In this document: positions 45,319 to 56,266 of the stretch, in pieces | How the letters are laid out: each line of letters starts with the position of its first letter | Position numbering within the stretch: position 1 is the stretch's first letter | Source of the DNA: Typhlomys cinereus | Lineage: Eukaryota; Chordata; Mammalia; Rodentia; Platacanthomyidae | Reading direction: 5' to 3' | NCBI GenBank assembly: GCA_023101885.1 | Contig: JALPQD010000137.1 | Coordinates: 1,736,001-1,800,000 of the forward strand | Length of the DNA: 64,000 bases | Translations under genes and position numbers: made by a program | Notes under the pieces: generated by a model | The model's input: only the letters and a program-made list of their open reading frames with translations | What the model was told of the DNA's origin: nothing | The model's database searches: none

Positions 45319-48300
45319 CCTGAGTTTGATATTTCTGGAAATGACATTAGATGAGTAGCTTAAGTTTACTTGAGATAAGTTTCTTTTCCTGTGGGCCACG
45401 ACCTACCTTCCTTTCATTCTCATTGTGATGAGTAGATGAGACAATATAATAAAGTGATTAGCTGAATTCCTCTTAGAGTAGGTTCTTCAAAATGGTGGTG
45501 ATCATAATAGTGATAGTGATGGTGTGATGGTAACTTTCTCAGAACTATGTGTAGAACAGAATAAGAAACATTTAAATTTGTTTTGTTTCACATATCTTGG
45601 AGTTATTTTGAAACTAGTGAATGGGAAAACCCTAGCACCAGTGTTGGTAGCTCCTTTCTAGCCAGGAGAAGTCTTTGGAGAATAGGTTGTTCCCAAAACT
45701 AGAGGATTAGCATTTACAGACTCAAATAGAAGATACTAACTACTGCTAACTCCTATGGATGAAGTACAAGCTGGGAAGAAGTGAGAACACTAAACAAAAG
45801 TCAAACCTAAAATGAATTTGCTCTCTTGTTTATAACTGAATAAAATTCATACTAAGTAAAAATGTGATCTTTAACATTTGTTCTCATCTAGTTTTGTCCA
45901 CTTCTGTTTTTTCCTTCCCTGCTTTTCATATTTTACTTGGAATCAGCAGCATTTCATTGTCTTTGGGCTGAACGTTCTGGATAAATTATAATATTCGGTT
46001 AATAATCCAAATTGTCATATTTGCACTAAACGTGGATCTTTTGATTATTTAAATGAACTTGTAAAGCATAAGTCTTTTGTCATAGAGATATCATCAGAAA
46101 TATATTATAGTGTCAAAATGAATTCACTTTAATATGTATGTGTTCATTGTATATTAAGCAAATGTTCAGTATTCAGTGATCATTTCTAGAGCATGTAAAA
46201 GTATAATAATTATAACATTCACTAGGGGCATTTATTTAGGACCAAAGGCTCTGGAATTCAATTAGATAAGTATTGTTGTATCATGTTGAAAATGTTTTAA
46301 GCACTGACTTATTATATTTAAAAATACAATATTTTGGAAATATTTGCCAGATATATTTGTTGAAAATATTTGGAAATATTTGTCAGAGAAGCATAGTTCC
46401 AGGAGGATATGGGCAGTGTCCTTTTGAGAACATGTCATTTTTTTCAAAGCATTATGTCTGTCTTTGCATTTCCCTAATGATTGTGACTCCTTTCCCTAGT
46501 GTGATGAACATGAAACCAATGTTAGTTTCCCAGTGATCCTCCTGGAAACCCTGAATTAGCTTACCGGTTGTGGTCATGTCACCAGTGCTGATGGATTTCC
46601 ATAATCATTTTGTTAAAAATAAAAAAATAATAGTACCTGTCAGTTCAAATTTTCCCAGAAAAATGCAGCTGGAGACCTCAGCATGACCTTCTGGCCAGTT
46701 GTAATTTCTAAATTTGTGACCACAGTATTCCTTTTTGTTTAGTAAAAACAGAAGACTAGAGAATGTTTCTCATTGTAAGGACAAGCGGAAAGATGAACTC
46801 TTACAGGAAAATATCTAAATTCAACTAAAATCCATTGAAAGTAAGTAAAACAATGTGACACGCCAATGGGGGAGTCACAAAGCAGAATTCTGTTTAGATT
46901 AGACCAAGTTCATTATCAAGATCCTGAGTTAATTATAAAATCAGGGTGGTTTCCCTTAATTTACCAGTAATTGAGAGCAGGACACCCCCATCCACTGTCC
47001 CTCTTAAACCCCCGTATTATGATTTGAAAGAATCCAGCTCCCTTCCACCTAGAATTCCCCAATCTGCGAATCCTGGGCTCTAATCCCATGTAATTGTATT
47101 AGTCTCAATGGCAGATTAGCACTAAGTGCCCCCACAGAAAGGAAGCTGTCAGCTCTTCTATTGTTTTCCATTTAATGTGATTCTGCCACAAAGAAGAAAG
47201 GCAGCCTGAATCCTCCTCCATCTCGCATTACAGACCACAGTTTCTAAACCAATTAAGGGAAAGGGATTTATAGTCCTCAGGATTAGAGACTCTGTTTATA
47301 TTAGCCTATATTTCTTTTCATAATACCCTCCATTCTGATGTCTCCTAAAGCCATCTCTTGGGCCCTGGAATGTTGCAGCTTGCTTCCCTGTGTGCTCCTC
47401 TGAGTTTGCTGTTACGAGTACATTCACAGTGCTGGCTAATTCTGCCTGATTGTTTTAATTATGTTTTAGAATCCTCATGCATTTGCTGTCAGGAGAACCA
47501 AGTCAGGAAAATGCTGGGGCCTGTCCCAAGCCTGATATTCAAACAGACTTTGATAAAGCAGTGGCTTTCTGTTCAAGCAATCATTCCAATTAATTGAATA
47601 TAAAAACATCCTGCAGGATGTTTATCAGAGAAATAACTCTTGGCTCTCAGAAAGCAAATTGGTCAGTATCCTGATATTGCAGCAAAAGGTGCCAATTTTT
47701 TGTTTCTTCTTTTGGAATTACATCTGATGCAGAAGGTGAAATGAGGTTTCACTGAAGCGAGGAACAAATGGGCAGGTGCTAAGAAAGAAAATGCTCCTGC
47801 CCCTTCGAAACAAGCCCTGGCCTGGACTGAGGGTTGGTCCGAGAAGTCCCTTTGCTCTTCCTTTTCTAAAGCAAGCTCATGCTGCAAAAAGTACAACTGC
47901 TTTTTCTCCTGCCCATGTCTGTGTATAATTTTTCCCTTGGCTGGTGCTGCAACAATGAAAACCTCACTCGATGGCTTTCTATTAGAACCAAATGCATTTG
48001 GAGAAGCATTTTTACTCTTAATGGAACTTTTCTATTGAATTCCATTTTTCAGAATTTTATTTTAGTTTCAGTTGAATATTTAAACGGGTTTAAATTTTAA
48101 ATATCTGTGCTGAACAAGCCCCAATATATATTTTTTAAATTGCTGTAATACTTCACCGGGTTTCACTTTTTAACCCAATACAATATGCATAATCCATTAT
48201 GTTAGCATTACATAGGTTGGGTATGCTCAAACACCAGGTTGAAACACTGACTTACACAGCTAAGTCACACCACTGCAATGGATTGTCTTATCAAATTATT

Positions 48301-48694
48301 TTTACAACAGCTTTGTTACTAACCAGGCATAAAGAGGATTCTAAAATTCAACTTAGGGCTCATTATAGGTAGGAATACCCATTCTGATTAATGAAACTTT
48401 TATTTAAGGTTTTCCTTAAATGAAATTACTCTACTCTAGTCTTCTAATATGATCAGGAAGAAAATGTGAAGCCTCCCTTGGAGAGAATCATATTTCTATG
48501 CCTACTGGTTTTAAGACTCAGTCGATCTCCCGGGTGTCCCTAGGATTCTTTGGCTCTTTGCAACTAACAAATCTTTGAGAGTCCTAGGCATATTTAGGGG
48601 GAAGTAAATGCATGCAAGTAGCATCCAACTCTCAGAGAACTACTTTCATAATAAACCACAGATAATAATACAAAATTAAAATAAATATAGACGA
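45319..48694. other. Unique DNA, candidate conserved non-coding region
   Basis: This 3.4-kb stretch contains no repeat that I recognise with confidence. The parts 46890-47300 and 47560-48100 are dense in TAATTA/ATTAA cores. They hold a 20-bp palindrome (47604-47623), CAATTAATTG (47587-47596) and an ATTTAAAC inverted pair (48078-48095). No coding frame is credible. Confidence 0.35.
47604..47623. repeat. 20-bp perfect palindrome
   Basis: The half AAACATCCTG is followed by its exact reverse complement, with CCTGCAGG at the centre. It contains two inverted GGAT cores, of the type used by ETS factors. Confidence 0.9.
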
Positions 48695-48885
48695 AAGTCC
48701 TGAGCAGACTTAGGCTACCCGAGTTCAAATATCACCTCGGAAAATTACTTATTCTGTGACTTTAGGCAAGCCACTTCACTTCAGTTTTATTTTTTCCTAC
48801 CTTTCAAATAAATATACTAATTACCACTGTCTCATAAAAGGATTCATATCAAGCAGGATAGGACAAAGTACTTAGCCTGGTGACT
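48695..48885 (+). repeat. MIR SINE
   Basis: The core order fits MIR: 'CCCGAGTTCAAATATCACCT', 'TGTGACTTTAGGCAAGCCAC', 'ttcactttcag', then 'tcataaaaggattcatatcaag' and a 'gtacttagcctgg' end. Confidence 0.6.
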
Positions 48886-50924
48886 CTCTAGTGCAAAAAA
48901 CTCAAGTACAGGAGATGGACATTCTCATAGAAAAAGAAAACATTTCCAAACACAAGACACAACTCCTGGATGATGTGCAAGGAGCTGAAGGCTAGGTAAG
49001 GAAGTAAAGATGGAGACAGGATGTCAAGGGAAGAACTACTAAGGGCTCTTTGCCCTGGTGTTTGGAGCCACGTCCCAGCAACTTCTCTCAGTGCATGAAG
49101 CTGATGCTGGGATAGTCTTTCAATCAAAGTTGCCGCATGTGCGGAAAGGGGCAGAAAGTGAGACAGCTGTGACTTCTCATTTCTTCGCAATATTTAAACT
49201 GAACTCTGTGTATATTAGCAGCACTTTAGAGAAACAAGCCCTGCTCCATCCATCCAGCACAAAACCTACACTCACAATTCACTCGCAAGGCTTATAAAGT
49301 TCTCGGGCTATAGCAAATTGGAGAAATTGATGTTTACCCTGAAAGCTTGCACCATACGCTATTTGTAGCTGCCGTTGCCTTGGTACATGTCTGCCAGCGT
49401 GCCTGGACTTAAATCCCTGCGTGATAACCTTTAACTCTTTGCTAGAAGGCAAAATCAATCGAAGGTAGAGTTAAGTAGGAGGATGAAGAAGGAAGGCATA
49501 GAGACTCAGGCACGCATACCTCATCCTGCTCTTCATTTTAACACATTCTGGATACAGGTGGGAGAAGCCGGGCGTGCTAAGTAGCCGCAGTCTCTAAAGT
49601 CCTTCTTCTGCTGACATTTCTAAAGAGTTTCTGGGCAAGGTAAGAGAAAAACCTGTTTCTGAGAAATCAAGCTGATCGCCTTGGGTAGGGGTAAAAAGGT
49701 AATGTAGGGTGTATTTCTAACACACAAATCCTGTGTGACTCCAATATGCATGATGTGGCCATAGCAGGCCACCATAACATCTCCCTTGTCCTGACCCCTG
49801 TTTCTCTGCCCCCCCCCCCCCGAGCGGTTCCATTGATTAATGCTTCCAGGAGCCCGGGAATTTTTTGCTTTCTAATGCGCTTCTCTGTATTTGCTGCAGG
49901 TGTCTAACTGCCTGTAAGGACAACGTGAGACATTTTGATGTATGTAAATTATGTCCGTGCTTTGAGCCTAATCATTATTATAAAATTTATAGAGGCTAAA
50001 ATACAGGCAGCCATAAAAATAGAATTTTCACTTTGATCATGGCAAAGTTATGGGCTTCTTAGGTGATTAATCTTTTATAGGTCTTAAAGATCACTGGTGA
50101 TGTGAAGACTCAACAGTCTTCTTGCCTCTGTCCAAACCTCCCCAACAACAGAGGAGGAAATAGAAGCCACTGAGAAAGGTAATGATAGGAACAAACTTCC
50201 CCGCTGTTGGTTTCAGAGCCCACATCCAGGTCGCATGATAAGAAGAAGGATCTCAGATGGGCAGTGATCAGATAAGAACTTGTGTCCTCCCTCCTGCCTA
50301 TGGGCCAGGCTCCCTATTTTTCCCATGACTGATTTTAAAGGGACCATTCAAGCTATGAACTAAAGTGGTTGAGATCCGACCAGCAGTACATGTGCTACGT
50401 AGTTGTTTCACGCAGCCTCTGTCTCTTCAGTCCTGCCTCTTATGCCCTAAGGACAGAGATCTGCCCTCCACGCTCATTCTATCTTCCTACTCAGGACTGT
50501 AAGCAATAAACCTCTGAACTCTATTTTGTTATGGTGCTACATTAAGTTCATGCTTTCCATCTGAAGAAATGGAAAGACAACAGGCCAGGTTTTCCCTCCG
50601 GCAAGAGACCAAGAAGGACAGAGGGCAAAGGACCAAGAAGGGCAGACATCACTGGACATGGGTCAGATAAGAGCCCCAAGGGCCTCTGCTGGTATGAACA
50701 TGGTTCTAGTGTGAAGAATTGCTGGTCACAGAGCAGACAATCAGGCATTAGACCACCTTCCAGGGAAAAGAAGTATCCCATGAAAGGCATATTGGAAACA
50801 CCTACAACCAGTTCCCCTGCACTTCACAACAAAATGAACTTGTGAACTGCTCTCAAGATAGACAGGAATAAAATAAATGTGCTTGTCAAAAGGCAGGGGT
50901 AGGATTAAAAATCAAAGATGTGGA
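48886..50924. other. Unique DNA, candidate regulatory segment and LTR-like scrap
   Basis: A run of thirteen C is at about 49809. The 49840-50110 part is AT-rich with homeodomain-type and TCF-type cores and reads like a conserved enhancer. Around 50390-50530 a stretch ending in GTAAGCAATAAACCTCTGAA resembles an LTR polyadenylation region, but I cannot place it. Confidence 0.35.
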
Positions 50925-51060
50925 TAGTTCCTGACATTCTGAAAATCTGGCTATGCTACATTTTGTTGGGTGGCCTTAGTATGTCATTACATCTCCCTGA
51001 GCATTAGTTTCTTCATCCATAAAATGGGGAAATTAAAAACTTTCCAGGATCTCAAAAGCT
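50925..51060 (+). repeat. MIR SINE
   Basis: 'GGGTGGCCTTAGTATGTCAT', 'tacatctccctgagcattagtttcttcatcc' and 'ATAAAATGGGGAAATTAAAA' follow the MIR core closely. Confidence 0.65.
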
Positions 51061-52617
51061 TACTTCTTATAGGCTAATTGTCAAAATAACACAAGGTATT
51101 ATAAAACTGCCAAAGGAGAAAAATCCATAGACAGTCTCATCAGCTAGCAACATGCCTCATCATGACCCAGACCAACAAGATTAGCATTTCAGTGTGATGG
51201 TGGCATGGATGTTATGAGAACAACCAATCACTCTCTGATTTGATTAAAGGCCTTCTCACCAGAAAGAAAAGCATGCCTCGTCACTGTAGGTCTGGTTGAG
51301 ATGGGTGAATCCCAAATCCTAGGACAAAACCCATGACTATTGCTTTATTAATTGATTAGGACAAGCATCCTTCTCAACACTTAACTTTAAGCCTATAGAT
51401 TAGTGCAATTTTCAGCCTGCATCTCTGAAGACATCTCACAATGGAAACTGTCAATACAAAGAATCACAACTGCTTACAGGGCAGAAAGCAAGTGACTGAA
51501 GACTGACTTATAAACAGGATGTATGTAGATTAAGCTCCCCCAACTGCCACCCCTAAAGTCCAGGGCACACTACAGAGGAAGGGACAGAAAGAAAACCAGG
51601 TAAGTCAGGGGGCGTACCACCAAACAGTACCTGTGTAGACATAAAACCAATACAGACATGAATATACTACAACTAAGTTTACCTGCATAAGAACTATGGA
51701 AGATTGAGTCTAGCTTCATAACACAATGAATGAGTGAGGAATTTAGGTGCCTCACACTCTCAGAGTGGTCACCATGCTGAAAACGGACCAAAGGAAGTAG
51801 TCCTATATGATCAGTGATACTCCCAGGAATACTGCCTCTGTGCCAGTGAATACCCAGAACACATGAAAAGATAGGCTGTCTTTATTAGCCTCAGTGAGAT
51901 ATATACAAGGAAGGACATTGAGGGAAGAAGGCAGCTTGTCAGGAAGAACACTTTCAGGGGAGGAGAAAGTATTAGGTAGTGTCATGGGTGGAGGGGAGTT
52001 ACCAACAAAAATCCATTGTAATGTTAAATACTTTAAAACTATATATATATATATATATATATATGATAGTAAAATCTACTATCTTAGAAAGTAGAGAATT
52101 GTACAGAATCATGACGTAAGTACTGGCGAGGGAGAACAGTCCCCATACTGAAGATTAGTTGACTAACTGAATGTGAATCCTTGGCATTGCATCTTCTTTT
52201 GGCATATGGGGCCAAATAACATCTACTCCATCAACCCCAGTAGTACTGAGAAGTGATAATAATAAGTGTACACATGTGCATACAGACACACACATGCAAA
52301 AAATCCATCCAAATAAATATAAAACAAAGCATTAGACAGGAAGATTGTCCTGAGACAGTTACTGTTTTGATTCCTCTCAGTATCTATGATTCTACAAACA
52401 GGCATCTTTGGTTGGTTGGTAGCTCACCACAGCTCTAGACACTTCATGTCTTCAGCCAATAATTCTTGAATCAAATGAATGTTAAACCGAAATTGTATTT
52501 CTATTACTGAATCCTCAGTATTTTACTTATGACATCTGAAACTTCAGAGCACTGAAGTTATGAGGGAGGGAGATAGCAAAGATTAAGGGTTACTGGTGGG
52601 AATATGGAATTCTGGGC
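51061..52617. other. Unique DNA with a (TA)n tract
   Basis: A (TA)n tract lies at 52040-52064. A CA-rich SINE-tail-like stretch with AAATAAATATAAAAC occurs at 52265-52325. No gene is recognised. Confidence 0.4.
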
Positions 52618-52700
52618 TCTAAGGAAGTAAGAAGTTGGCATTTTTTTCTTCCTATCCAGACTCACAGTAGCATTTGAAAGGCTTTGAGCAGTCTGCAGCA
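52618..52700. repeat. 83-bp direct duplication, copy 1
   Basis: Matches 53590-53672 at 81 of 83 positions with no gap. The sequences on either side are unrelated between the two copies. Confidence 0.93.
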
Positions 52701-52749
52701 AAATCATAAAGCAATATCTACTTCTCTTTTTATTTTTCTTTCTTCTTTC

Positions 52750-53077
52750 ATTTTTCTGTGTATATGAGAGTGTGAGTGTTCCCACATGTGGGTGGGCACG
52801 TGTATGCAGGTGCACATGTGAGTGCCTGCCTATGGAGACCAATTTGATATTAGGAATCATCCTCAATCTCTTGCACCTTATTGTTTTGAATCAGGATCTT
52901 TAATCACACTGATAGGACCAGTCTGTCCAGCCAACTTGATCTGGGTGAAATAAGAGGTGATCTACCCCACCATCACCATCACACATGCCCAGCATTTTAC
53001 ATGGGATCTGGGAATCTGAACTGGGATCTTCTTGCTTTTGCAGCTGACACTAACCTCTGAGCCATCTCTCCAGTCCC
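52750..53077 (-). repeat. B4/RSINE1-like composite SINE, antisense
   Basis: The right end is the antisense head ('GAGCCATCTCTCCAGTCCC', with GGGAATCTGAACTGGGATC in the B-box region). The middle is a diverged 7SL-like half, and the left end is TG-rich with GCCTATGGAGACC. It lies between the two copies of the 83-bp duplication. Confidence 0.7.
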
Positions 53078-53169
53078 AACATCTATTTCTATTTGCCATT
53101 TTACTTGTGCCCTTGGACTCTTTTACCAACATTTATTATCATATTCTGCAGAGAAACTTTACAGAACAC

Positions 53170-53325
53170 AGCTCAGAAAGCAATGCATTAAAAGGCTAAT
53201 GGCACTTACTTGGTGACCTTTGACTGCTCAGTTAATCCTCTGGCTGCTCAGACTCCTCTTCAGTAAAACTATTATCTTCCCAGGACCACTGTGAGGATTA
53301 AACAGGACCATTTAGTTCCCCTTCT
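53170..53325 (+). repeat. MIR SINE
   Basis: 'TTGGTGACCTTTGACTGC', 'AGTTAATCCTCTGGC', 'cctcttcagtaaaactattatcttcc' and 'CACTGTGAGGATTAAACAGG' are the MIR core in order. Confidence 0.6.
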
Positions 53326-53589
53326 TAAATCATTTGCTGCAGATTGTTCCTGAAAATCTGACTATGTGCCACACTGCAAGCCGTCCTTCAAAATGTCGGT
53401 CATGCCACTTCTTTACTACTTCCTTTAACCCATGGAAACTCACCTTACTTCTAACTATCACCTCCCCGATTCACCCATCTCCTATACAATAGGTACTTAT
53501 TGAGATTTTGCGTGTGGTTATGATCATAGTCCTGTTGCTATAGCTGGAAAAAAAGAGAGATGGAATATTGCTGCCCATGGGCCTTTCTA

Positions 53590-53672
53590 TCTAAGGAAGT
53601 AAGAAGTTGGCATTTTTTTCTTCCAATCCAGACTTACAGTAGCATTTGAAAGGCTTTGAGCAGTCTGCAGCA
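53590..53672. repeat. 83-bp direct duplication, copy 2
   Basis: Second copy of 52618-52700, in the same orientation, 972 bp downstream. The two substitutions are T to A (CCTATCC / CCAATCC) and C to T (ACTCACAG / ACTTACAG). Confidence 0.93.
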
Positions 53673-53739
53673 TGATCGTGCAGATCGAGATAATTACCTG
53701 TGCAATTATCTATGCAATAATATCTTGTTAAAACTATGA

Positions 53740-53868
53740 CAGCAATGATAATAATTTAATATTTATTGAGTATTTACTATGTGATCTTCTTGTATTCACT
53801 TACTTTTGACAACTGTCAAGTAACATGGTTGCTATAATGTGTTCAATCTTTATATGAGGAAAGTGCTT
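53740..53868 (-). repeat. MIR-like fragment, antisense
   Basis: 'ATATTTATTGAGTATTTACT' then 'ATGTGATCTTC' and, later, 'TATATGAGGAAAGTGC' recall the antisense MIR/L2 layout. Weak match. Confidence 0.4.
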
Positions 53869-53869
53869 A

Positions 53870-54025
53870 TAAGCAGCACCTGATACTAGGAGAATGTATG
53901 ACAGTGAATTCAATCCCTGGAATCCACGTAAAGGAACACAAGAGCCAACTCCCACAGATTGACTTCTAACCTCCCATGGACATACATCCTACCTCAGCAT
54001 GCAAGATAAATAAACTTAAGAATAA
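53870..54025 (+). repeat. Diverged tRNA-type rodent SINE
   Basis: A B-box-like region GAATTCAATCCCTGG is followed by 'aatccacgtaaaggaacacaagagccaactccc' and a 'cttctaacctccc' body, ending in ATAAATAAACTTAAG. B2/B3-like order. Confidence 0.5.
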
Positions 54026-54193
54026 TTAAAGATAGATTTTCTCAGACTTTAAGGTGGATAGGAGTAATCTTGCAGAAGTGGATGGGAACTATTACTTGGC
54101 AAGAGGATGCTAACAATAAGGGAGAGAGAAGATAAATAGAGAAGAGCTGGCATGGAGGAGAAGCACCACGCTCAGAGGATGGTGGATTTCAGC

Positions 54194-54195
<2 letters not shown>

Positions 54196-54244
<49 letters not shown>

Positions 54245-54266
54245 ATGCGCACGTGCGCGTGCATGC
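54196..54266. repeat. (TG)n with GC-rich alternating extension
   Basis: Seventy-one nucleotides alternate purine and pyrimidine without a break: about 22 TG units, then GCGCATGCGCACGTGCGC and more. Z-DNA-prone. Open frames on both strands are repeat translations. Confidence 0.93.
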
Positions 54267-55378
54267 TCTATTATAGATGTTTGAATGGACAGGGACATGG
54301 ACTGTGTGCTGCCGACAGATTATTACCTGGAGATGATAATGGCTAGATCTGGAAGAGCTTTCTACCCCTTTTAAGATTTAACTTTAAACCTAAGGCAAAT
54401 AGAAACTGTGACAAGGATAAGCAAAATACTGTTAGAAGCACTTGATATTGTATTTTTTTAGAAAGATACTTTGCTGCAGAATGAGGAAGAGATTAATTCC
54501 AGGCTACATGGCAGGATCAGCTTGGAGACTCGCTCCTGAAGGCAAGAGAAGATGGTGTCATGAAATAGAATAAACCCAGTGGTAATGGAGAGTTGCAGAT
54601 GGCTAGAAAAAAATTTGGAGCATGAAAGAGAATTGATTGGCTGTGGGGACAGGGAAGACTTGGGGTAATGCTTGTTTCTGGTTGGGGCAACCTGGTAGAT
54701 GGGAGTGACATTGACACTACCAGTGATGATGAGGTAGTGAAGGAAAATAAGATGGTTTGGGACATGATGCATGTGAGAAAGTCATGGGAAATTTGACCCA
54801 GCATGCCTAGCAGGATCTTGGAGATGTCAAGGTGAAGCAGAGGAGCAATTCAAGCTAAACAGAGCTTTTGACTGGCAAAGAGTCATACCGACACCTTTTC
54901 AGAAGTGGAGAATTCTTTCAGAGCCATGTGGACAGGTTTCAGGGAAAGACTCAGGAAAACCTACTCACTCTTGTGCAAACAGATGGAGTAGTTTGTACTG
55001 GAAATGGTAAAGACAAAAGGTTACACTGGACACAAAGGAAGGAAATGCAAAATGCTAATGGCCAAGGAGCTGAGAAGTCACCAGATTCACTTTTCCAGGA
55101 GGGAAGTGCCCTTAATATCTTGCTTGTGCCTACTTCCTAGCTGAGCATCTGAGTTCTGCAGCCAAGATGAGCTGTCTCCAGCCTTCAGCAGATTCATCAT
55201 CTGTATCCAAAAGCCTTAGTGTCTTAGGAGAGTCCTCACAAGGGAGACAGAGCTCTTGATAGGCATCCTACCTTCTGGATTCCTCAGCGTGACTGTACTG
55301 AGAAAATATGAAATGAAACTCCAAACTGGTATTAACCAAGTGCACCAACAGCCTCTTGTGTAGAAAAGCAAGGAGACA
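54267..55378. other. Unique DNA, no gene recognised
   Basis: No repeat or credible coding frame. Frames of about 100 codons lack any domain. Confidence 0.4.
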
Positions 55379-55425
55379 CAAATAACAATAACAATAACAA
55401 TAACAATAATAATAATAATAATAAT
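55379..55425. repeat. (AATAAC)n/(AAT)n microsatellite
   Basis: AATAAC units passing into AAT units. Confidence 0.93.
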
Positions 55426-55924
55426 GTCCAGAGGATATAGAATATGATTTGAAAGAGTTCGTACTAGGAATTAAAGTTCGTATAAAATTAAAGAATGAAA
55501 ATAACATCATTTTTTAAATGTGTGTTTCCCACCACTGAAAGGTGACTCTTAAATCAATGTCTTAATAAGAAATTGTTAATAAAAGATAATGAAGAGACCC
55601 TATGTTTAGACATTTTAGTTATTTAATTAATAGGGGAAATTATTTTTCAGAATTGTCAGTTAACAAATGCAAAAGCAATTCAAAAATTAGAAAGAAAAAT
55701 CCATTTTCCAGCACCTAATGAAATAAGTTAATTCAATCAAAACCATCATCACATAAAAACACCATTGAAGGGATGCTTGTCAAGAAGCCAGGTTTTCTCA
55801 TGATGTCACTTATCACATTCTGCCCTGGATCACCTGTTTCTTTTGAAATAAAGAGATATATAAAGACCTACATGGAGCAAAGGTGGCGATAGTGACAAGA
55901 CCATTGAAAACTGCACCTGCCATG
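55426..55924. other. AT-rich unique DNA
   Basis: Nothing recognised. Confidence 0.4.
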
Positions 55925-56200
55925 TCTTCCAGCATTTGTGTTCTCCTCATATTTAAATGCTGATGTGCTAAACCCCAGGAGTTAGGAAGCAGGACTTGGA
56001 GGACATGATTAGATCATGAGAGCAGATGTTCCATGAGTGTAATAGGCTTTCTTATAAAAGACCTTTGTTCTTCTACCATGCAAGGACACAGCCAAAAATG
56101 CCATCTATGAAGAAACTCCAAGGAGCTTTAATATTGAGTTCCTAAGCCACCCAGGTTATGATATTGTGTTAAAGCAACCAAAGTTGTCTTACACTAACAC
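55925..56200 (+). repeat. MaLR-type LTR fragment, old
   Basis: Landmarks in order: 'ATGCTGATGTGCTAAACCCC', 'GACATGATTAGATCATGAG', 'gtgtaataggctttcttataaaagac', 'ATGCAAGGACACAGCC', and a 'cctaagccacccaggttatgatattgtgtt' end. This is the familiar MaLR LTR order (MST/MLT type), strongly diverged. Confidence 0.55.
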
Positions 56201-56204
56201 ATTA

Positions 56205-56266
56205 CAACACACACACACACACATGCATATACACACACACACATGCATATACACACACACACACAT
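56205..56266. repeat. (CA)n with tandem ATGCATAT insert
   Basis: CA runs interrupted twice by ATGCATAT at regular spacing, so the larger unit of about 20-22 bp is itself tandemly repeated. Confidence 0.9.

Noticed and set aside
56205..56266. CRISPR-like array of spaced repeats
   Set aside because: The spaced units are CA microsatellite interrupted by ATGCATAT; this is simple sequence in a eukaryote.
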